Shown here in pieces: positions 1 through 7,833 of a stretch of 47,896 bases of DNA. The position numbers and the translations under genes are program-made. Source of the stretch: CAVRZY01 sp963725415 (lineage in GTDB: Bacteria; Acidobacteriota; Terriglobia; Bryobacterales; Bryobacteraceae); contig CAVRZY010000082.1 of the NCBI GenBank assembly GCA_963725415.1, positions 1 to 47,896 on the forward strand. Reading direction: 5' to 3'. The notes under the pieces are model-generated. The model was not told where the DNA came from. It searched no databases and saw only the letters and a list, made by a program, of their open reading frames with translations. Position 1 is the first letter of the stretch; each line of letters starts with the position of its first letter.

Positions 1-734
1 TCGCATTTTTGGCGGTTCTTGCGGTTGTGTTCGGGTGTGGGATTGCAGCCCGGCAGTTTGGCTTCTTCGGCTTCCTGAAGTCTTATCCCTTCCGGGGAGC
101 GGACGTGTTGTTCCCGCTTGTCTTTTGGCTTGTGGCGCCCGGGTTCTTGATCGCCCAGGCGCGATCGCTCGCTCGACGGCCCGTTTCACATCCCGTGATT
201 CCCCTCTGGCAGGCCCTTGGGACTGTTCTGGTTGTGGTGCTGCTCGTCGGGAAGACTTCTCAGGCTCTCCGTGTGTTCCCGGGGAGCCTGGCCAATTTCA
301 CGCGCCCGTGGCTGCGCTATGCCGCCAAAGCGGAGGACCCGTTTGAGGAGATGACTCGCTGGATTCGCGCGCACACCCCGGAGTCCGCTGCCTTCATCGC
401 ACCACCCTGCGAAGACAGGTTTTGGCTGGCCGCAGAACGCGCTCTGGTCGTGAACTTCAAGGCGGCGCCGCATAACGCCGCCATCCTGGGGTGGCATCGC
501 CGCATCACCCGGCTAAACCGAAATCGCCAGTTCCATTCCGTGGGATTCGGCATCTGCGCCGAATTGAGCCAGAACTTCCCCGCCCTGGATCTCGAACAGC
601 TCAAAGCCATCCGCGATGCCTACGCCGCAGACTACTACCTGACCACGCGAAGAAGAGAGGATTTGGCCGATCGCCTGGTCCACATGAACGCTGCCTACTG
701 CCTGTATCACCTGAGCAACCGGGGTGGAAAGTGA
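1..734 (+). CDS. C-terminal part of DUF6798-like membrane protein (left-arm copy)
   Basis: This is the last ~240 codons of a multi-pass membrane protein that is complete at 14433-16055 on the minus strand; the 5' part lies beyond the window edge. Two hydrophobic segments (about residues 1-50 of the fragment, then around residue 75) are followed by a soluble C-terminal domain with the motif APPCEDRF and a later ADYYLTT. The only protein difference noticed from the complete copy is Pro for Ser after 'SLANFTR'. The motif around APPCEDRF resembles the DUF6798 family as I remember it; function unknown. It ends 48 bases before the convergent small secreted-protein gene. Confidence 0.85.
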   Translation, partial: AFLAVLAVVFGCGIAARQFGFFGFLKSYPFRGADVLFPLVFWLVAPGFLIAQARSLARRPVSHPVIPLWQALGTVLVVVLLVGKTSQALRVFPGSLANFTRPWLRYAAKAEDPFEEMTRWIRAHTPESAAFIAPPCEDRFWLAAERALVVNFKAAPHNAAILGWHRRITRLNRNRQFHSVGFGICAELSQNFPALDLEQLKAIRDAYAADYYLTTRRREDLADRLVHMNAAYCLYHLSNRGGK

Positions 735-782
735 ATCGAAGATCGCGCCCGCATCATCCTGGAACTCGCGACCGTCATCCCG

Positions 783-1370
783 CTACTTCACCGCCAGCGT
801 AAACTCCAGCGCCAGCACCAGGGCTTCCGGCGTCACCCGGATTGAGGACACTTGGAACTTCATCAATTCCTGCCGGTAGGGCGCGTTGCTCCGCTTCTCC
901 TCGAAGATCTTCTTCACATCCTCGCGCAGGTCGTATTGAAATTCCTTGCGCAGCGTCTCCGCCAGCGCCTTGCGAACCCGGCGAATGTAATAGCTGTCTC
1001 TTCCCTTGCTTTCCACTCGCAAGTCTGTGAGCCGGATGACGCCCTGTTGACAATAGGGGACGGCTGTGATCGTCACCTCGAATGAGTCCCCCAAGCCAAT
1101 GCACTTCCCGAAGATATCCAGGGCCGAGCGCCCGCTGAAGCGGGCCCTCACGCGCAGGCTGCCGTTCTCGCCTCGGATCTCCGGGTTCTCCAGATAGGCG
1201 TAATTGCACTTGGCCGTCCGGCTGCCGCGCACGTACCTCCGTCCCTCCTGCGTAAACACCTGCTCGGCCAGCATCCTCTTGATGGCCGTGTAGTGAATCG
1301 CCAGTTCGCTGCCGGCGGCGCTGGAGCAAAGCCATGCGACAAAAGCAAGGGAACTGATCGCTGCTCTCAA
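783..1370 (-). CDS. Small secreted protein, unknown function (left-arm copy)
   Basis: It encodes 195 residues with a hydrophobic N-terminus ending in a small-residue stretch (…CSSAAG), typical of a signal peptide cleaved near residue 20, so it probably acts in the periplasm or outside the cell. The mature part is rich in Arg, Glu and Tyr and has two isolated cysteines (…AKCNY, …GKCIG) and a third in AVPYCQQ. The start appears to be TTG; no ATG is available in frame near the signal peptide. I do not recognise a family. The identical protein is encoded at 13797-14384. It lies convergent to the membrane-protein gene and divergent from the methyltransferase gene. Confidence 0.75.
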   Translation of the reverse strand: MRAAISSLAFVAWLCSSAAGSELAIHYTAIKRMLAEQVFTQEGRRYVRGSRTAKCNYAYLENPEIRGENGSLRVRARFSGRSALDIFGKCIGLGDSFEVTITAVPYCQQGVIRLTDLRVESKGRDSYYIRRVRKALAETLRKEFQYDLREDVKKIFEEKRSNAPYRQELMKFQVSSIRVTPEALVLALEFTLAVK

Positions 1371-1488
1371 GGCGGACTAGCCATGCTACCACGCCGCAGC
1401 CGCCGCCACGCAAGCGGAGTGTCCCGGCCTCGCCCCACTGGCTGTCAATTGCCCCACGTCGGCGTCATGCACTACAATCTTTGGCAAC

Positions 1489-2546
1489 ATGCGTCCCTCG
1501 ACAGCGATTTTCTATGGTTGCGTTTCGGTGGCCGGGCTCCTCATGGTCTTCGCGGGCATCCGGCTCTTCCTGAAGGTCAAGATTCACTTGCGCCCGCAAC
1601 CAGACCGCCCAGAGACTGCAAGGCCCGCCCCAAGGTTCAAGACGGCAGTTGCCGCCCTCTTGCTCTCCGCCTTCGGTTTTGCCGCATTCATCTATCCGGT
1701 GCACGTCGTGGCCCGTTTCGTTTGGAACGGACTCTACACCGTGTACAAGACGATCGAAGGCGCCGACGCGCATACCCAGCTCCTCTTCGAGCTCCAAAGC
1801 GAAGAGTTCACCAGGGGTCTGCTCGCGCAGCCGAAGTACCAGGACGCAAAACGCCTCAACAAGTACGAAGCAAAGGTATTCTCGCAAGGCGGCGAAGACG
1901 GTATCATTTCGGAAATCTTCAGAAGGGTGGGAACGACAAACAAGATATTTGTCGAGTTCGGCCCGGGAATGGCATGGAGAACAACACCGTTCTACTGCTG
2001 AGAGAGGACTGGAGCGGCGTGTGGTTGGAAGCGGACCGGAGCTCTGTAGAAAGCATACGCACTTACTTTTCCCGGGAGATCAAAGCGGGGAGGCTCTCGG
2101 TATATCAGGAGTTCATCACAGCCGAAAACATCCAGGCACTGTTTGCGAAAGCCAAGGTGCCTGCCGAGTTCGATCTGCTGTCAATTGACATCGACCGCAA
2201 CGACTATTGGGTATGGGAGAAAATCGAGCAGTATCGCCCGAGAGTCGTGGTGATTGAATACAACGCCATCTTCCCCCCGGGTATTCAGTGGATAGTGGAA
2301 TACGATCCCGGAGCCATGTGGGACGGTTCCAGCCGCGCCGGTGCGAGTCTGACTTCACTGGAGCTTTTGGGGCGAAAGAAAGGGTACAAGCTGGTTGGAT
2401 GCAGTCTGCAAGGCGTCAATGCCTTTTTTGTTCGCGATGCGTTAGTGGGCGCGGCTTTCTGCGAGCCGTTTACCGCGCAAAACCACTATGAGCCGCCCAG
2501 GTACTTCCTGAATAAACGCAAGCTAGGACACCCCAGGAGGCCCTAG
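1489..2546 (+). CDS. FkbM-type methyltransferase with N-terminal membrane anchor, one frameshift (left copy)
   Basis: The reconstructed protein has about 352 residues. Two hydrophobic helices (about residues 7-30 and 53-78) precede a cytosolic or periplasmic SAM-dependent methyltransferase-like domain. Its first conserved motif is FVEFGAGNGMENN, followed by LLSIDIDRNDYW and VVVIEYNA, which fit the FkbM/Methyltransf_21 fold. The reading frame breaks at about 1962, where the left arm reads ggcccggg and the right arm ggcgccggg, a one-base deletion; the right arm keeps this motif intact. Frame before: 1489 onward; after: through the stop at 2544-2546. The stop codon lies inside the terminal repeat of the following element. 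The substrate is unknown; a cell-envelope or glycan role is only inferred from the membrane anchor. Confidence 0.75.
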
Positions 2547-2711
2547 CAGCCCGTGGATAAAGTCACAGTGCGCGAATTTCGGGGACAGGCGACGAAACTC
2601 CGTGTCGAGGCGGCCATTCAAACTAGGGCACTTAGCCGAGGGAGTTTCGTTGCCTGTCCCCGAAATTCCCTCCGCCGACCGGTCTGCCGGACTTTATCCA
2701 CGGACTGCTAG
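2543..2711. repeat. Palindromic REP-like element with nested inverted repeats (left copy)
   Basis: This 169-base element has 22-base terminal inverted repeats at 2543-2564 and 2690-2711 (CTAGCAG[C/T]CCGTGGATAAAGTC, 21 of 22 identical). Nested inside are 28-base inverted repeats at 2574-2601 and 2641-2668 containing the core TTTCGGGGACAGGC (27 of 28 identical). The left terminal repeat contains the TAG stop of the methyltransferase gene. The nested layout resembles REP doublets (REPINs) mobilised by RAYT transposases. No transposase gene was seen nearby. An open frame reads through it into the next gene, but the element is more likely non-coding. Confidence 0.85.
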
Positions 2712-2745
2712 CGGGGCAGGCGGAGATTCTGCGAAGGGAGAGATA

Positions 2746-4392
2746 GTGTTGAAATCGGCGCTGGTCCGGATGCGGGACCGAACCCTGCGGAGGTGGTGGC
2801 CCAAGGATCCCTATCTGCTTGCCGCAGCCCTGGTTTTCGCGTTGGTGCTGATACGGTTTTTTGTCCCCTCTTTCGAAGAGAACGAGGCGGACAGGCTGTT
2901 GCCCGGGCGGAGACTGATAGATCCTTCGTTCCTGAAACAGGACTGGATTGCTGGCCACGGCCCCACGGGCCCTGAGCTGACCCTGCTGTTCTCCACAGTG
3001 CTCGCCCCGCTCTGGCTGTGCCTCAAAAGAGCCCCTTGCGGTAGCGCTGGCGGGCCGCCTGCTCCAGTGGGGCCTGCTGCTTTATGCGCTGGCGAAGTTC
3101 GCAAAAGAAATCCAAGTCAAGTGGTACTGGTTCGCCGCCGGGTTGGCCCTGTGGATCTGGTCGGGGCAGTCCATGGCGGCGGGCGAATGGGTCTTTGGCG
3201 GCATAGAACAGAAGTGCCCGGCCTATGCCTTCCTGCTGCTCTCGTTGACCTCGCTGCTTCGCCGCCAGATGCTCCGCGCCGCTCTATTCTGCGGTATCGC
3301 CATCTGGTTCCACCTCCTGGTAGGCGGCTGGGGGGCGGTGGCCTTGACGGGGGCGCTGTTCACACGGTTCCATGAATACGGGCGCCGGCAGGTGCTGACG
3401 TTCACGCTTCTTGTGGCCATTCTCAGTGTGCCGTTGCTGATGACCGCGCTGAGGTATATGACGCTGGGGAGTTCGGCCGGACTGGTTTCTCAGCAGGCCG
3501 TGGCCCCGGATTTTCTGGTGGTTGTCTTTCGTCATCCCCATCATCTGGATCCTAGTTTCTTCCTCACCCTCCGAAAACTCCTCGCAGTGTGCCTCTTCAC
3601 GGTCTGCACCTTCTTCGCTGTTCCGAAAGTCGTTCCCACAAGCAAGGCCAGATTCCTCCTGGCATTCCTGACCGTTCTGGTGGGCGTGTTCGGCGCCGGC
3701 ATTGTGGCCCGGCAGTGCGGCCTGCTCAGCTTTCTGAAGAGCTATCCATTCCGAGTTGGCGACGTGCTGATTCCGTTAGTCTTTTGGCTGGTGCGCCCGG
3801 GGTGCTGGCGGAGCAGGCGCCGTCGCTGGCGCGACGGTCTCATTCACCGGGCGCAATCCCCGTCTTTCGGGTTCTGGAAGTTCTCCTGATTTCGGCAGTG
3901 GTGGTTTGGAAAACCTCCGTCGCTGTCCGGCTGGTCCCTCCAGAGCTGACGAAGTTCACCCGTGCCTGGCTGCTTTATCGAAGTCAGGTGCAGGACCCGT
4001 TTGAGGAAATGACTCGCTGGATTGGCCAGCACACCCCGAAGTCCGCGACGGTTATCGCGCCCCCTTGCGAGGACAGGTTTCGGCCGCGCGCAGAACGCGC
4101 CGTGGTCGCGACCTTTAAGACTGCTCCGCATAACGCCACGATCCTGGAGTGGCATCGCAGATTAACCCATTTGAACGGAGGGCATGAATTCCGTTCGACT
4201 GGATTCAACGTCTGCGCCGAACTGATGCAAAATTTTCCGGCGCTCCGCCGCGAGCAGCTCAGAGCGCTTCGGGAAACCTACACCGCAGACTACTACCTAA
4301 CCACGCGGGAGAGAGAGGATCTCCGCGAGTACCTTATCCACCGAAACGCCGCCTACTACCTCTACGCGCTGAGCAACCTGCCCGGGAAGTGA
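2746..4392 (+). CDS. DUF6798-like multi-pass membrane protein, two frameshifts (left copy)
   Basis: It is a paralogue of the gene at 14433-16055, with the same layout: many membrane helices, motifs GQSMAAGEW and EQKCPAYAF in the middle, FLKSYPFR later, and a soluble C-terminal domain with APPCEDRF. The right arm (10772-12418) encodes it without interruption. Here an extra A in the AAAA run at 3025-3028 and a missing G near 3790 throw it out of frame twice. Start: GTG 2746 with a purine-rich GGGAGAG just upstream, or ATG 2770, which aligns with the start of the paralogue; upstream in-frame codons lie inside the REP-like element and are not used. Function unknown. Confidence 0.8.
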
Positions 4393-4481
4393 GCCGCCGT
4401 TGTTGTGGCGCCCCATTTTTGTGGCACAGTTGTAAGAAACGGAGGGTTGCCGACCCGCTTTTGGCCACCTTGGGAGGAGCC

Positions 4482-5333
4482 ATGCTGAAGTGCCTGCTGC
4501 GCAGTCTAGCAATCTTGATCTCACTGACTGAGGGCCTCCAGGCCCAAGTCAAGGAGCCGTTCTTCTTCATTCAGGCCTCCGACCCACAGTTCGGCATGTA
4601 CGCCGCCGACCAGGACTTCGAGCAGGAGACCGCCAACTTCGAGTTTGCCATTGCCACCGTCAACCGCCTCCGTCCGGCATTCCTGATCGTCACGGGCGAC
4701 CTGGTCAACAAGGCCGGCGATCCTGGCGAAGTGGCAGAGTATCAGCGAATCGCGGCGAAACTTGACAGCTCGATCCCGCTCTACAACGTTGCTGGCAATC
4801 ATGACCTGGGGAACCAGCCGACTCTTGGCAGCCTGGCCGAGTATCGCCGGAAGTTTGGTCCGGACTACTACAGCTTTCGCGTGGGACGGACGGCCTTTTT
4901 CGTTTTGAATTCGGCCATCATCTACGCGCCGCAAAACGTGCCTGACGAGTTGAACAGACAGGAAGCCTGGTTGCGCGAGCAGCTTGAAAAGGCAAAGAGC
5001 GATGGGATGCGCCAGTTGGTGGTCATCCAGCATCACCCGTGGTTCATTAAGGCCCCGGACGAAAAAGACCAGTACGAGAACATCCCACGGGAGCGGCGCG
5101 ACAGATACCTGGCCTTACTCCATGGATACGGCGTCACGCACGTTTTTGCGGGGCATTACCACAGGAACGCCGTGGCGAAAGACGGCCCCCTGGAGATGGT
5201 GACCACGGGCGCAGTGGGTAAGCCACTGGGGAACGACCGCTCGGGACTGAGGGTCGTCATGGTCCGGGAGACAGGCCTCCAGCACCGCTACTACGACTTG
5301 GGCGCGCTGCCAAACGGGATCGTGCCCCGGTAG
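4482..5333 (+). CDS. Secreted calcineurin-like metallophosphoesterase
   Basis: It encodes 283 residues with a signal peptide (hydrophobic residues ~4-20, cleavage near GLQAQ). The metal-binding motifs of the calcineurin-like fold appear in order: SDPQFG, GDLVN, GNHD, an HH pair in VIQHHPW and GHYHRN. Gln instead of His in the first motif matches the CPPED1/CSTP1-like branch as I know it, so a protein or small phosphoester substrate is possible. It acts outside the cytoplasm. ATG 4482 is preceded by GGGAGGAG. It sits 37 bases before the S9 peptidase start, in the same direction. This copy is intact, while the right-arm copy is frameshifted. Confidence 0.9.
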   Translation: MLKCLLRSLAILISLTEGLQAQVKEPFFFIQASDPQFGMYAADQDFEQETANFEFAIATVNRLRPAFLIVTGDLVNKAGDPGEVAEYQRIAAKLDSSIPLYNVAGNHDLGNQPTLGSLAEYRRKFGPDYYSFRVGRTAFFVLNSAIIYAPQNVPDELNRQEAWLREQLEKAKSDGMRQLVVIQHHPWFIKAPDEKDQYENIPRERRDRYLALLHGYGVTHVFAGHYHRNAVAKDGPLEMVTTGAVGKPLGNDRSGLRVVMVRETGLQHRYYDLGALPNGIVPR

Positions 5334-5370
5334 CGATACCGTGGTAAGTTGTCCATCTAGAGGAACTCTC

Positions 5371-7314
5371 ATGCACAGACTACAGTTTTGCTTGCTGCTG
5401 CCGGCTGCGCTGCTGGCGGTCCCGGGCAGCGCCCTCAGTCAACAGGTTCCGGCCAGCATCATCTCGGAAGGCGTTCCCGAAGTTCCGCGCGAGCTAGCCC
5501 GGAAGCTGAACCCGTATCAGAACATCCGGGGCGCGTTCTTCAGCTCCTGGCACCCCAGCCGGCGCGAGATGCTCATCGGTACTCGCTTTGCGGACACCTT
5601 TCAAGCGCACTACGTGAAGACGCCGGGGGGCTACCGCCAGCAACTTACCTTCTTTCGCGAGCCTGTGGGCGGCGGACGGCTGTGCCCGCAGCCTGGGAAG
5701 AGCTACTTCGTGTTCGCCATGGACGAAGGAGGCTCGGAGTTCTTTCAGCTCTACCGCTTTGAGATGGCCAGCGGCGCTTACCAGATGCTCACCGACGGGA
5801 AATCGTTGAACCAGTACGGCCCATTCAATAACAAGGGGGACCGAATCGCGTTTGTCAGTACGCGGCGCAATGGCCGCGACTTTGACATTTACACCATAGA
5901 CCCTGAACGGCCCGCCACCTCCAAGCTGGTCCTCCAGGTCCAGGGCGCCTGGGCCCCGGTGGACTGGTCGCCGGACGACCGGCGGCTCCTGGTCAGGCAG
6001 TACATCTCAGCTAACGAGTCGTATTTTCATCTCCTGGATTTGGAGGCCGGTAAGACGGAGGCCTTGCTTCCGGCAGAAAAAGAGAAGGCCTTCTATGGCG
6101 CCGCCCGCTGGAGTCGGGACGGCAAAGGAGTCTATTTCACCAGCGACCGCCAGTCCGAATTCCAGCGCCTCTGGTATCTCGAATTGGCTTCCGGCAAACT
6201 CACTGCTTTGACCAACCACATTCCGTGGGACATCGAGACGATGGATCTTTCGCCGGACGGGTCGCTGCTGGCGTTTACCGCCAACGAGGACGGCATCAGC
6301 AAGCTGCACCTGTTGAACACGGGCACTGGAAAGGAGTTACCCCAGCCGAAGCTGCCGGTGGGCCAAATCTTTGGCCTGAAATTCCACGCGACTTTGAGGG
6401 AACTGGCTCTGGGCATGATGTCGGCGCGCTCGCCGGCCGACGTGTACTCCTACAATCTGGACACCGGGCGGTTGACGCGCTGGACCTACAGCGAGGCCGG
6501 GGGCCTAAACCCTAACAACTTCCCGGAAACCAAGCTCATTCATTACCCCACCTTCGACCAGGTCAACGGTAAGCCGAGGATGATTCCCGCTTTCATCACC
6601 AGGCCCGGGCCGCGCTTCAAGCCGTCCTATCCCGTGTTGATCGATATTCACGGCGGGCCGGAGGGCCAGGCGCGTCCGGGCCTGAACGCTTCCTATCCGA
6701 TCAACGAACTGGGGATCGCCACCATCGAGCCCAACGTCCGCGGATCGAGCGGCTACGGGAAGACGTATCTGAAACTAGACAACGGTTTCCTGCGTGAGGA
6801 CTCGGTGAAGGACATCGGCGCTTTACTGGATTGGATCGCCACCCAGCCGGACCTGGACTCGAAACGTGTGGCCGTGACGGGCGGCTCCTACGGTGGTTAC
6901 ATGTCGCTGGCCTCGATGGTGCACTACAGCGACCGTCTCAAGTGCGGCATCGACGTGGTCGGCGTCAGCAATTGGGTCACTTTCCTGAAGAGCACCCAAG
7001 CCTACCGCCAGGACCTGCGGAGGGCCGAGTACGGCGACGAGCGCGATCCCAAGATGCGCGAGTTCCTGGAGCGCATCTCGCCGCTAAACAGCACCCAGAA
7101 GATCAAGGTGCCCATGCTAGTGGTCCAGGGTAAGAACGATCCCCGCGTTCCCGTCACCGAATCCGAGCAGATGGTCCGCAGGATTCGGGAGGACGGCGGT
7201 ACGGTCTGGTACGTGATGGCCCAAGACGAGGGTCATGGTTTCGGCAAGAAACAAAACCGCGACTACCAGGAGTGGGCCGAGATTCTCTTCCTGGAGCAGT
7301 TCCTGTTGAAGTAG
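5371..7314 (+). CDS. Secreted S9-family (prolyl oligopeptidase-like) serine peptidase
   Basis: The 647-residue protein begins with a signal peptide (LLLPAALLAVPGSALSQ). A beta-propeller domain with TolB/WD40-like repeats (motifs such as DWSPDDRRLL, ARWSRDGKGVYF, DLSPDGSLLAF) spans roughly residues 40-380. The C-terminal alpha/beta-hydrolase domain follows, with DIHGGPEGQ, the catalytic serine in GGSYGGYMS, Asp in VVQGKNDPRVP and His in DEGHGFGKK. It should cleave short peptides in the periplasm or outside the cell. ATG 5371 follows AGAGGAAC at good spacing. Length and all three catalytic residues are normal. This is the only intact copy; the right-arm copy is badly frameshifted. Confidence 0.95.
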   Translation: MHRLQFCLLLPAALLAVPGSALSQQVPASIISEGVPEVPRELARKLNPYQNIRGAFFSSWHPSRREMLIGTRFADTFQAHYVKTPGGYRQQLTFFREPVGGGRLCPQPGKSYFVFAMDEGGSEFFQLYRFEMASGAYQMLTDGKSLNQYGPFNNKGDRIAFVSTRRNGRDFDIYTIDPERPATSKLVLQVQGAWAPVDWSPDDRRLLVRQYISANESYFHLLDLEAGKTEALLPAEKEKAFYGAARWSRDGKGVYFTSDRQSEFQRLWYLELASGKLTALTNHIPWDIETMDLSPDGSLLAFTANEDGISKLHLLNTGTGKELPQPKLPVGQIFGLKFHATLRELALGMMSARSPADVYSYNLDTGRLTRWTYSEAGGLNPNNFPETKLIHYPTFDQVNGKPRMIPAFITRPGPRFKPSYPVLIDIHGGPEGQARPGLNASYPINELGIATIEPNVRGSSGYGKTYLKLDNGFLREDSVKDIGALLDWIATQPDLDSKRVAVTGGSYGGYMSLASMVHYSDRLKCGIDVVGVSNWVTFLKSTQAYRQDLRRAEYGDERDPKMREFLERISPLNSTQKIKVPMLVVQGKNDPRVPVTESEQMVRRIREDGGTVWYVMAQDEGHGFGKKQNRDYQEWAEILFLEQFLLK

Positions 7315-7319
7315 GACGT

Positions 7320-7455
7320 AATGCCTCAGAGGCTGTGAAAAAAATCAAATGCCCGCTTCTCACGCACTGCAGTCGCACTGTTTTCAGTGTGGGATATGCC
7401 TCCGGCTTGTCCTCTTCACACGCCGGAAGAGTTTTTTCACACCTTCTGAGGCATT
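7320..7455. mobile_element. MITE-like element, 136 bp (left copy)
   Basis: The segment begins AATGCCTCAGAGGCTGTGAAAAAAA and ends with the near-perfect reverse complement, giving ~24-base terminal inverted repeats with a few mismatches. The interior carries a small hairpin (cactg tttt cagtg, about 7375-7391). It has no coding potential and lies between the stop of the S9 peptidase gene (7314) and the stop of a convergent gene fragment (7471). No clear target-site duplication is visible. It could be a MITE or a compound bidirectional terminator; the long flanking repeats favour a MITE. Confidence 0.7.
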
Positions 7456-7470
7456 GCAGCAGGCCGAGGA

Positions 7471-7621
7471 TCAGCCTGTCCTGGGCAGCGGTCCCAGCGC
7501 GTTGCGCACCATGTCCCGCTCTGGGGTGAACCACTCGGCGTAGGCGGTGCCCGGCGGGAACTCGTCGCGGCTCTCCGCCAGCAGATCCTTCAGCCGCAAC
7601 CGCAGGCCCGTCATCACCTGG
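7471..7621 (-). CDS. C-terminal fragment of an unrecognised gene spanning the palindrome spacer
   Basis: Reading leftward from the spacer, about 50 codons end at a TGA at 7471-7473, with the segments LKDLLAESRDEFPPG and AYAEWF. The style resembles the C-terminal tail of sulfatases, but this is weak. The upstream part of the gene is missing, because at 7622 the sequence turns back into the inverted copy. The last ~15 codons lie in the repeated arm and reappear with errors at 7622-7675. The fragment marks where the original chromosome would have continued. Confidence 0.45.
7518..7621. other. Unique spacer at the centre of the inverted repeat
   Basis: This 104-base stretch is the only part of 1-15166 without an inverted partner. 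The left arm ends in ATGTCCC (7517) and the right arm starts with GGGACAT (7622). It contains part of the minus-strand gene fragment and no transposon end, recombinase site or origin-like motif that I can recognise. Confidence 0.85.
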
Positions 7622-7685
7622 GGGACATGGTGCGCAACGCGCTGAGGACCGCTTCCCCAGGACAGGCTAATCCTCGCCCTGCTGC

Positions 7686-7824
7686 AATGCCTCAGAAGGT
7701 GTGAAAAAACTCTTCTCGGCGTGTGAAGAGGACAAGCCGGAGGCATATCCCACACTGAAAACAGTGCGACTGCAGTGCGTGAGAAGCGGGCATTTGGATT
7801 TTTTTCACAGGCCTCTGAGGCATT
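7686..7824. mobile_element. MITE-like element (right-arm copy)
   Basis: Inverted copy of the element at 7320-7455, 139 bases, with the same terminal repeats AATGCCTCAGA… and …CTCTGAGGCATT and a few extra bases inside. Being part of the arm, it does not count as an independent insertion. Confidence 0.7.
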
Positions 7825-7833
7825 ACGTCCTCT

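Larger units (their letters stand above)
1..7517 (+). repeat. Left arm of a 15-kb inverted repeat
   Basis: The whole stretch reappears in reverse complement at 7622-15166. Paired positions sum to 15167 at the outer end (734 with 14433, 1370 with 13797), 15164 in the middle (4482 with 10682) and 15139 at the inner end (7517 with 7622). The right arm is therefore 28 bases longer, most of it gained inside the S9 peptidase copy. The arm starts at the first base of the window, cutting a gene that is complete on the other side. Differences between arms are mostly one-base insertions or deletions. This is read directly from the sequence; whether the structure exists in the cell cannot be decided here. 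Confidence 0.97.

Noticed and set aside
1293..2546. A 417-residue frame starting at 1293
   Set aside because: Only its last part is the methyltransferase; the first 220 codons are out of frame with it and were joined by the deletion near 1962.
7686..7824. A second independent insertion of the MITE-like element
   Set aside because: It lies at the mirror position within the inverted repeat with matching flanks, so it was copied with the arm.
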